DNA of 5,447 nt from Clostridioides sp. GTDB lineage: Bacteria > Bacillota > Clostridia > Peptostreptococcales > Peptostreptococcaceae. Below the pieces are notes generated by a model. That model saw only the letters and a list, made by a program, of their open reading frames with translations. It was not told the origin of the DNA and did no database searches. Made by a program: the position numbers and the translations under genes. Each line of letters begins with the position of its first letter. Position 1 is the first letter of the stretch. Below are positions 1-5,447 of the stretch, piece after piece. The DNA lies in contig JAISUA010000039.1 in NCBI GenBank assembly GCA_031272305.1, forward strand, positions 1-5,447, given 5' to 3'.

Positions 1-2528
1 TTTGCTGTCATTTCAATTATATTCTTAGATTTCATTTTATAAAATGGAACATAGGTTGCTACTAATCCTATCAATATATTCAAAACCAATATCTCTATAT
101 ATAATTTGTAATCAATAAAAAACTTAGGATCCATAAGCTCTGACTTCATCTTACCAAACATATACACTTGCAATGCAATAGAAGCTATTACAGTGATACA
201 GTCAGACACCACTCCATAAGTGATTCCTTCAAATATTATCATATTTCTAAATTTCTTTGATGATAGACCTATTGCTCTTAAATTTCCAAACTCTTTTGTT
301 CTAGCAGTTAAATTGTAGCTTAAGTTATTAGCTATATTGAATAAACTTACTAAGAACAAAATAACTATCACTGTATTTATGAATATCAGTTTCTGTTTGT
401 ATAATTTATCTATATTATTAGTTTCCTCTACTAAATCCTGCATCACAACTCCAGTTGTACCATTGATTATTTTGTGTATTTTCTTATTTAATTTTTTATG
501 ATTATAATTGTCTTTTTGCTGTATATTTACAAGACGATAATTACTATTTCCTGTATTTTTTTCAATATCTTCTTTGAATTTATCATTTGAAATTATTACT
601 TTGCAACCATAAGTAGCACCTATATACCATTCGTCTACTATTACCTGATCTACTATTCCACCTATCACATATTCTTTTTCTATATATTCCTTTCCATCTG
701 GAAATTTTCTATCTTCATCTGGTATTACTGTGTTTCTTTGAAATTTTATTTTTATCTTATCTCCAACCTTATAGTTAATAGCTTTGTTTCCTTTTCCATC
801 GTAGTCAAGTTTTATTATTACTACGTTGTTATTTTTCATATTTTCGATATCTATACTTCCCTCTTTAAGAAATGGCTTCAATCTTTTTAGACTCAAATCA
901 TTATATCCAAACAATCCACCTTTAAAATCATAACTTTTATTATCTTTATTTTTATTAAAAATTCCTCCCATTGCCTTATATGCTGGTGCTAAGTTATAAT
1001 CTTCATAAAAGTCTGGATAGTTCATCTTATCCATGTCAATATTCATACTTATAAGTCTGTATTTGAATGGTTCTACACTCTTTATTCCATCTAAATTTTT
1101 TATCTTTTTAACCTGTTCTTCATTTATTCCATCACTTAAATCAGTAGATGATTCGCTTATATAATAGTCTGAAGAAATAATATTGTATTCTGTCAACTTG
1201 AGCTTATTGCTCTCATTTTTTATATAAAATACAAAGTTTGAAACAATGAATATAATACTTCCAAGTGACATAGAGGCTACCGCTACAGCGAAACTTTTCT
1301 TACTATTAGTCATATTTTTTAAAGATATAAAATTTGCAACATACAATCTTCTCCCAAAGGAATACATTTTTTTACTTTTATTTTTCTTATCTTTTTCTAA
1401 ATTTTTAGATATAGCATCTATTGTAGATAATCTGTTCAATTTTATTAAATTTAATATAGAAATAATAAATACTTCTATAAATAATAAAATAATTGAAATT
1501 GCAATTGATTCATTCGAAATGAATACTTTGCTTATCACCCCTATGCTTTCTGGATTTAATACGCCAATATGAGAAGCCGTTAGCTTTGCACCTAATATTC
1601 CTGTAACTACTCCAAGTGGAACAGCTACTGCAAACAACGTAAGCAATTCCATAAATATAATATTGAATAATTTTCCTTTATTTGTTCCTATAGCCTTAAG
1701 CATTCCATATTCTGATATCCTTTGCATTGTAGATATGTTATATATACTGTATACTATAAAACAACCAAACAAAGCTATAATTATTACTACTGAACCTAGA
1801 TAGCTATTGATAAAAATATTTGAGGATTCAGCGGATACTACATCTTTGTTTATTTTAAAATTATCATTTTTAACTTTCAACTCTTTTTTTAATCTATTTA
1901 TATTTTCGTCCAAATGTTTACTTTCTTTGAATCCTATGTAGATGTATTGTTCCTTGTTACTTTTCTCATCATAAGATGTTATTATTTCTTTGATTGCTCT
2001 TGATTTATTGACAACTACATCTTTAATTATTCCTACAACAGTGAAGTCCTCTGTTTTTTCATTTCCATTGTTGTATAATTTAAAAGATATCTTTTGATCA
2101 ATTTTTTCTGCTATTCCTAAATTTTGAGCTACCCATGGTTCTATAGCTATCTCTCCAGGTTTACTTGGTAACCTTCCTTTTATTATCTTTGTATTTTCTA
2201 AATCTAGATAGTCTTGATTTGCCTCTACTATATTAAACATTTGATTTGGATCAGCACCTGAATCATAGTATCTTCTTATTCCAACTTTACTCACTGTAGA
2301 ATCTTCTAATATTTTATTTTTATTAACATTGCTCACATCTTTAAATTCCACATGATAACTGCTGTTTTCATACTTTAGCATTTCGATATTAGCCTGCTTT
2401 TCACTTTCAAATAAAGAACTTATACCTACTATTAAGCTTATACAGATAATCATACTAAGTAATATTGATACTGAACGACTTTTGTATTTAGTTATATAAC
2501 TTCTCGCAACCTTAACACATAATTTCAT
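1..2528 (-). CDS. ABC transporter permease with two FtsX-type domains, 3' end just cut by window edge
   Basis: This is the membrane subunit of an ATP-driven ABC system of the MacB/FtsX class, working in the cytoplasmic membrane with a separate ATPase. I read the frame triplet by triplet and found 842 codons with no stop. It begins MKLCVKVARSYITKYK and leaves the window after NIIEMTA; alignment with the neighbour predicts about three more residues. The ATG at 2528 has AGAAGGGA 7 nt upstream and an in-frame stop 18 nt before it, so no longer start is possible. Approximate layout: TM1 20-40, outer domain 1 41-242 with GEIAIEPWVAQNLG at 125-138, TM2-4 243-363, basic linker, TM5 413-433, outer domain 2 434-713, TM6-8 714-829. 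The two FtsX signature turns, which by family knowledge face the ATPase, are SEYGMLKAIG at 272-281 and KEFGNLRAIG at 745-754. It is a tandem paralogue of the upstream permease. The substrate is unknown. Confidence 0.93.
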   Translation of the reverse strand, partial: MKLCVKVARSYITKYKSRSVSILLSMIICISLIVGISSLFESEKQANIEMLKYENSSYHVEFKDVSNVNKNKILEDSTVSKVGIRRYYDSGADPNQMFNIVEANQDYLDLENTKIIKGRLPSKPGEIAIEPWVAQNLGIAEKIDQKISFKLYNNGNEKTEDFTVVGIIKDVVVNKSRAIKEIITSYDEKSNKEQYIYIGFKESKHLDENINRLKKELKVKNDNFKINKDVVSAESSNIFINSYLGSVVIIIALFGCFIVYSIYNISTMQRISEYGMLKAIGTNKGKLFNIIFMELLTLFAVAVPLGVVTGILGAKLTASHIGVLNPESIGVISKVFISNESIAISIILLFIEVFIISILNLIKLNRLSTIDAISKNLEKDKKNKSKKMYSFGRRLYVANFISLKNMTNSKKSFAVAVASMSLGSIIFIVSNFVFYIKNESNKLKLTEYNIISSDYYISESSTDLSDGINEEQVKKIKNLDGIKSVEPFKYRLISMNIDMDKMNYPDFYEDYNLAPAYKAMGGIFNKNKDNKSYDFKGGLFGYNDLSLKRLKPFLKEGSIDIENMKNNNVVIIKLDYDGKGNKAINYKVGDKIKIKFQRNTVIPDEDRKFPDGKEYIEKEYVIGGIVDQVIVDEWYIGATYGCKVIISNDKFKEDIEKNTGNSNYRLVNIQQKDNYNHKKLNKKIHKIINGTTGVVMQDLVEETNNIDKLYKQKLIFINTVIVILFLVSLFNIANNLSYNLTARTKEFGNLRAIGLSSKKFRNMIIFEGITYGVVSDCITVIASIALQVYMFGKMKSELMDPKFFIDYKLYIEILVLNILIGLVATYVPFYKMKSKNIIEMTA
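2461..2488. repeat. 28-bp direct repeat copy A, in second permease
   Basis: This stretch encodes KYKSRSVSI in TM1 and its approach. It is identical base for base to 5195-5222 in the other permease. It is a segment of the gene duplication, not a mobile element. Confidence 0.8.
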
Positions 2529-2577
2529 TTTTATATCCCTTCTTTTTTATAAATGAATCTGAAAATACATAACTCAA
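2512..2577 (-). CDS. Possible 21-codon leader peptide overlapping the second permease start
   Basis: A TTG at 2577 lies 7 nt after GGGG within AAAGGGGTGAT, which matches the full anti-Shine-Dalgarno complement at nine of eleven positions. It is a better site than the one before the second permease itself. The frame reads MSYVFSDSFIKKKGYKNE with IMC following, then TAA at 2514-2512, 17 nt inside the permease gene. The product would be lysine-rich and hydrophilic, with no signal peptide. I recognise no family. It could be a translated leader coupling translation to the permease, a remnant of a lost gene, or a non-coding frame beside a chance purine tract. Confidence 0.25.
   Translation of the reverse strand: MSYVFSDSFIKKKGYKNEIMC
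2536..2543 (-). promoter_or_regulatory. Ribosome binding site of the second permease
   Basis: AGAAGGGA on the minus strand lies 7 nt before the ATG at 2528. It is weaker than the site of the first permease, and weaker than the GGGGTGAT site about 45 nt further upstream that serves a short overlapping frame. The two permeases may therefore be translated at different rates. Confidence 0.7.
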
Positions 2578-2614
2578 AGCATCACCCCTTTTTCAATAAT
2601 AAATAAAACTCTTG

Positions 2615-2704
2615 AAAAAAATGAGATAGAAAATCTTTGATTTTCACAATTAACTTACATAATAGGTTTGAAATATGAAAACCTAAATTTTCTATCCTAC
2701 TCAT
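2615..2704 (-). terminator. Terminator-like long stem with T-run between the permeases
   Basis: On the minus strand GATAGAAAAT (2696-2687) pairs perfectly with ATTTTCTATC (2634-2625). Past a 3-nt bulge, ATGA (2704-2701) can pair with TCAT (2624-2621). Seven T residues (2621-2615) follow directly, overlapping the end of the stem by one base. The enclosed 52 nt include a 7-bp hairpin, TAGGTTT/AAACCTA (2685-2663). The stem is AT-rich and the loop large, so termination may be partial or regulated, letting some transcripts reach the second permease. Confidence 0.4.
2629..2645 (-). promoter_or_regulatory. Small hairpin that competes with the long stem
   Basis: GAAAATC, three bases, GATTTTC is a perfect 7-bp inverted repeat. 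Its downstream arm reuses bases that form the 3' arm of the long stem at 2634-2625, so the two folds exclude each other. The T-run begins 7 nt after this hairpin, too far for it to be a good terminator itself, which would suit an antiterminator role. That role is inference from base pairing only. Confidence 0.35.
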
Positions 2705-2739
2705 CTTCATAGTAATTTTTTCACCAAAACTTAACTTTA

Positions 2740-5262
2740 TTATTCGATCTTAACTATCAAGTCCATTATATCTTTTTTCTTGAATTTATAAGAAGGTATA
2801 TATGTCGCCAAGAATCCTATGATCATATTACTAATCACAACTGCAATATACAAATTATAATCAATGTAAAATTTAGGATTCATTAAATTACCCTTCATTT
2901 TATCAAAAATAATCATTTGCAATACTAATGACAGCACAATTGTCACAACATTTGCTATAACTCCATAACCAATACCTTCAAAGTTTATCATATTCTTTAA
3001 TCTTTTCAGTGTCATACCCATTGATCTCAATATACCAAATTCGTTTACTCTAGAAATCAAGCTATAACTTATACTGTTGATTATATTGAATAAACTTACT
3101 AAGAATAAGATTATAGTGATAGCATTTATAAACATAGCTTTTGTATTGCTGTACTCATCAAGTTTATTCATCTCTTCTGATAAATCTCTCATAAGTAGTC
3201 CAAGTGTTTCTTTTGTTGTATTGTGAATTTTCTTATTTAATTTTGAAGAGCTATAATTAGGTTTTTTATCTATATTTACAATCCAATAATTTTCAAAACC
3301 TAAATCTCTCTCAAACTCTTCATTAGCCAAAATCACTTGACAACCAAAACTTCCACCTGTGTATTCTTCTCTTACAATTCCATCTTCTACTAAAGCACCT
3401 ATTACATACTCTTTCTCTATATACTCTCTATCCTCTGGAAATTTCAATGTTTCTTCACTCATTATAGATGACTTCAAATATTTTACCTTTATCTTATCCC
3501 CAGGTTTGTAATCTAGTATTTTATTTTTAAAACCGTCATAATCCACTTTTAATATACATATATTATTTTTTTTCATACTATCTATATCTATATTTCCTTC
3601 TGTCAAAAATGGTTTTAATTTATTTAAACTAGTATCATTGTAACCAAATAGAGAACCTTTGTAATCATAGCTTTTATTATCAATATTTCTTGTGAAGATT
3701 CCTCCGTATAAATTTTTTGTTCTTCCTCCATTATTTAAATCATCGTAAAAATGAGGATAATGTGCATCTTCATCTTTAACATTCATACTTACAAAATTAT
3801 ATTTGAATGCTTCTACACTTTTTACACCATCTAAATTTTCTAGATTTTTTATTTGATTTTTCGTAAGACCTGCTCTAAGGTTAGATGATGTTTCTGATAT
3901 TTTATAATCAGAAGTAAACTCTCCATTTGATTGATAATGCAATCTATTACTTTCTTTTTGAATAGAAGTACTAAAATTTGACACAATAAATATTGTGCTT
4001 CCAAGTGCCATTGAAATAACCGTTATAAGCAAACTTTTTTTATCTTTCAATAAATTTTTTATAGATATAAATTTTGTTACATACAATTTTCTTCCAATAT
4101 TATATGTATATTTGCTGTTTTTCTTATTAAAGTCAAAATCTAAATATATACAGTCAATTGCTGATTTTCTTTTTAACTTAATTGTATTTACAAGTGCTAT
4201 TATAATAATATCTATCAACAATAATATTATTGCTATTATTATTGATTCTTTTGAAATGAATACTTTGCTTATACTAGCCCCTGCACTTTCTACTCCAAGT
4301 TGTCCCACTTTGGAAGATGCTAAGTTTGCTCCTACAAATCCTGTCAATACTCCACAAGGTATAGAAACAAGAAACAACACAAATAACTCTGAAAAAATCA
4401 TATTGAACATTTGTCTATTTTTAGCACCTATAGCTTTAAACATGCCATATTCTGACAATCTTTGAAGTGTTGATATATTAAAAATACTATATACAATTAC
4501 ACAAGCAAACACTGCTACTATAAATATTACTACGCTAAGATTTGCGTTTATAAATATGTTTTGATTTTGTGCTTCAAGAACATATTGGTTTGATTTGATT
4601 TTGTCTGAAGATATTTTCAATTCTTTCTTTAAATTATTTATCTGTTCATTTATATTTTTCTTATCATTAAACTCTATATAAGCTGTTTCTTCTTTTGTAT
4701 TCTTATTATTTAGTGGTATTATCAGCTCTTGAAATCCCTTTGCTTTATTTGATACTCTATCTTTTAATATTCCAACTACTGTGAATTCCTCTTCCTTTTG
4801 GCTGTTATATAATTTGAATTTTACTTTTTGATTCAAATTTTCTGACAATCCTAAGTTTTGAGCAACCCATGGTTCTATAGCTATCTCGCCTGATTTAGTT
4901 GGAAATTTTCCCTTTACTATTTTCGTATTATTCAAATCAAGAAAATCTGAATTTGCTTCTACTATATTAAATTCCTTATTTAAATCAGCATTAGAATCAT
5001 AATATTTAGTCAAACCAACTTTTTTTATGTTTTTATTGTTGATTAATTTTTGCTCAATATTAGAGTCAACCTTGACTAATTTAGCATCATGAATTCCAAA
5101 TTCGTATTTCAACATATCGATATTTGCCTGTTTTTCGCTCTCAAATAGAGAACTTATTCCTACTATCAAACCTATACAGATGATCATACTCAGCAATATT
5201 GATACTGAACGACTTTTGTATTGTGTAATATATTTTTTAGCAATATACATACATAATTTCAT
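2740..5262 (-). CDS. ABC transporter permease with two FtsX-type domains (840 aa, complete)
   Basis: This is a complete membrane subunit of a MacB/FtsX-class ABC system. The ATG at 5262 is supported by GGAGGAG 8 nt upstream. Predicted layout: TM1 about 20-40, outer domain 1 41-240 (GEIAIEPWVAQNLG 125-138, as in MacB-type periplasmic-core domains), TM2 241-263, TM3 287-312, TM4 339-361, basic linker 362-408, TM5 411-430, outer domain 2 431-708, TM6 709-733, TM7 762-787, TM8 804-824. FtsX coupling motifs are SEYGMFKAIG at 270-279 and NEFGILRSMG at 740-749, one per half. There are no Walker motifs, so the ATPase is encoded elsewhere. The chain looks like two four-helix MacB-like halves fused, unlike the roughly 650-residue BceB type, which has one large outer loop. 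It heads a two-gene unit with its paralogue 211 bp downstream. A role in antimicrobial-peptide, lipid or lipoprotein handling is inference from family only. Confidence 0.96.
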   Translation of the reverse strand: MKLCMYIAKKYITQYKSRSVSILLSMIICIGLIVGISSLFESEKQANIDMLKYEFGIHDAKLVKVDSNIEQKLINNKNIKKVGLTKYYDSNADLNKEFNIVEANSDFLDLNNTKIVKGKFPTKSGEIAIEPWVAQNLGLSENLNQKVKFKLYNSQKEEEFTVVGILKDRVSNKAKGFQELIIPLNNKNTKEETAYIEFNDKKNINEQINNLKKELKISSDKIKSNQYVLEAQNQNIFINANLSVVIFIVAVFACVIVYSIFNISTLQRLSEYGMFKAIGAKNRQMFNMIFSELFVLFLVSIPCGVLTGFVGANLASSKVGQLGVESAGASISKVFISKESIIIAIILLLIDIIIIALVNTIKLKRKSAIDCIYLDFDFNKKNSKYTYNIGRKLYVTKFISIKNLLKDKKSLLITVISMALGSTIFIVSNFSTSIQKESNRLHYQSNGEFTSDYKISETSSNLRAGLTKNQIKNLENLDGVKSVEAFKYNFVSMNVKDEDAHYPHFYDDLNNGGRTKNLYGGIFTRNIDNKSYDYKGSLFGYNDTSLNKLKPFLTEGNIDIDSMKKNNICILKVDYDGFKNKILDYKPGDKIKVKYLKSSIMSEETLKFPEDREYIEKEYVIGALVEDGIVREEYTGGSFGCQVILANEEFERDLGFENYWIVNIDKKPNYSSSKLNKKIHNTTKETLGLLMRDLSEEMNKLDEYSNTKAMFINAITIILFLVSLFNIINSISYSLISRVNEFGILRSMGMTLKRLKNMINFEGIGYGVIANVVTIVLSLVLQMIIFDKMKGNLMNPKFYIDYNLYIAVVISNMIIGFLATYIPSYKFKKKDIMDLIVKIE
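5195..5222. repeat. 28-bp direct repeat copy B, in first permease
   Basis: This is identical to 2461-2488 and lies at the same place in the paralogous gene, roughly 2.7 kb away. A second shared run of 23 bp is 2131-2153 with 4865-4887. Such runs could support recombination that deletes or fuses the two genes. Confidence 0.8.
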
Positions 5263-5270
5263 AAAATTTT

Positions 5271-5277
5271 CTCCTCC
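5271..5277 (-). promoter_or_regulatory. Ribosome binding site of the first permease
   Basis: GGAGGAG on the minus strand lies 8 nt before the ATG at 5262. This near-consensus Shine-Dalgarno site fixes the start of the 840-residue permease. Confidence 0.85.
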
Positions 5278-5302
5278 AACTAATTTTTTTAATTTACTAA
5301 TA

Positions 5303-5330
5303 AGTATATCACTTCTGATTTTCTTATCAG
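5303..5330 (-). promoter_or_regulatory. Candidate promoter with extended -10 for the permease pair
   Basis: On the minus strand TGATATACT (5311-5303) matches an extended -10 element (TGn plus TATACT, five of six to TATAAT). A -35-like CTGATA (5330-5325, four of six) lies 16 nt upstream. Transcription would start near 5296, giving a leader of about 34 nt that includes the ribosome binding site. It is the best-placed promoter in the window. In DNA this AT-rich, chance matches are common. Confidence 0.4.
5315..5330. repeat. Short inverted repeat over the -35 region
   Basis: CTGAT, six bases, ATCAG forms a perfect 5-bp inverted repeat. It overlaps the -35-like element of the promoter candidate at 5303-5330. 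Its position suits a regulator binding site, but arms this short arise often by chance. Confidence 0.25.
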
Positions 5331-5363
5331 TATCATTAGATATTATTCAACTTAACTATCTTG

Positions 5364-5395
5364 GTAGCTACACTATTTAATTAAATTGTAACTAC
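5364..5395. repeat. Imperfect inverted repeat, possible operator
   Basis: The arms GTAGCTACACTATTTAA (5364-5380) and, read on the other strand, GTAGTTACAATTTAA (5395-5381) match except for one base and a 2-nt gap. The centre is a perfect 12-bp palindrome, ATTTAATTAAAT (5375-5386). It sits directly downstream of the TATAAT at 5401-5396, where a repressor or response regulator could act. It has no loop and no following T-run in the gene direction, so it is a poor terminator for minus-strand transcripts. Confidence 0.4.
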
Positions 5396-5422
5396 ATTAT
5401 AATATTTTCTAAAAAAAAACAA
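5396..5422 (-). promoter_or_regulatory. Second, weaker promoter candidate further upstream
   Basis: A perfect TATAAT lies at 5401-5396 on the minus strand. The only -35-like sequence is TTGTTT (5422-5417), with a short 15-nt spacer that runs through a T-tract. Transcription would begin near 5389, inside the imperfect inverted repeat at 5364-5395. The -10 is good and the -35 poor, so this may be a regulated promoter or a chance match. Confidence 0.25.
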
Positions 5423-5443
5423 CTACTTTGGCAGAAAAAGGTT
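5411..5443 (-). terminator. Probable rho-independent terminator of a preceding minus-strand gene
   Basis: On the minus strand AACCTTT (5443-5437) can pair with AAAG and GTT (5429-5421, with a 2-nt bulge) around a 7-nt loop. Nine T residues follow at once (5419-5411). This suggests that a gene ends just beyond the right edge and that the permease pair starts its own transcript. The stem is short and bulged, so the T-run is the stronger evidence. Confidence 0.4.
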
Positions 5444-5447
5444 AAAA

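Larger units (their letters stand above)
2529..2739 (-). other. Structured 211-bp region between the two permease genes
   Basis: This gap is long for genes that look like one operon. In transcription order it holds a stem-loop (2685-2663) enclosed by a longer stem (2704-2687 with 2634-2621), a T-run, a strong Shine-Dalgarno-like site (2590-2582), a 21-codon frame, and the ribosome binding site of the second permease. I see no convincing promoter in it. The order resembles a leader that controls read-through into the second gene. Confidence 0.5.

Noticed and set aside
1246..1572. 108-residue open frame on the plus strand
   Set aside because: It lies antisense within the second permease, in a TM-rich AT-rich stretch, and has no ribosome binding site. 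It is a shadow of the coding strand.
1..2528. Second permease as a pseudogene
   Set aside because: All 842 codons were read without a stop or frameshift, both FtsX motifs are intact, and only the window edge interrupts it.
2621..2704. Inverted repeat in the gap as a miniature transposable element
   Set aside because: There is no target-site duplication and no second copy in the window, and the adjacent T-run fits a transcription structure better.
3995..4465. 156-residue open frame on the plus strand
   Set aside because: It lies antisense within the first permease at the place matching the 1246-1572 shadow in the paralogue. Its hydrophobic look comes from the reverse complement of membrane-segment codons.
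2740..5262. Assignment as a BceB-type bacitracin permease with a specific gene symbol
   Set aside because: BceB-type permeases are shorter and have a single large outer loop; these have two large outer domains and no visible BceA or BceRS partner, so a named assignment is not supported.
5180..5380. 66-residue open frame on the plus strand
   Set aside because: It overlaps the start of the permease and its promoter region on the opposite strand, has no convincing Shine-Dalgarno site, and the mirrored TM1 explains its hydrophobicity.

Overview
The window is very AT-rich and uses codons such as TTA, ATA, AGA and AAA heavily, with strong purine-rich Shine-Dalgarno sites. This points to a low-GC Firmicute, most likely a clostridial species (Clostridium or Peptostreptococcaceae type). 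The genus cannot be fixed from the sequence alone.

Both genes lie on the minus strand. The first in transcription order (5262 to 2740) is a complete 840-residue ABC-transporter permease with two FtsX-type membrane domains. After a 211-bp gap comes a second, clearly paralogous permease. It starts at 2528 and is still open at the left edge after 842 codons. By alignment with its sister it lacks only about three residues and the stop. Each protein reads as two MacB/FtsX-like halves joined head to tail: TM1, outer domain 1, TM2-4, linker, TM5, outer domain 2, TM6-8. Each could therefore form a complete transmembrane dimer alone. Neither carries a nucleotide-binding domain, so an ATPase must come from outside the window. 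No two-component regulator or substrate gene is visible, and the substrate is unknown. By family they are most likely part of an envelope or antimicrobial-peptide/lipid handling ABC system.

The 185 bp upstream of the first permease hold what looks like the terminator of a preceding minus-strand gene at the right edge, two candidate promoters, two inverted repeats that could be operators, and a near-consensus ribosome binding site. The 211-bp gap between the permeases is richly structured. It has a long stem ending in a T-run that can refold into a competing small hairpin. A strong Shine-Dalgarno site then precedes a 21-codon TTG-start reading frame that overlaps the start of the second permease. 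This gap may set the ratio of the two paralogues and is the least ordinary part of the window.
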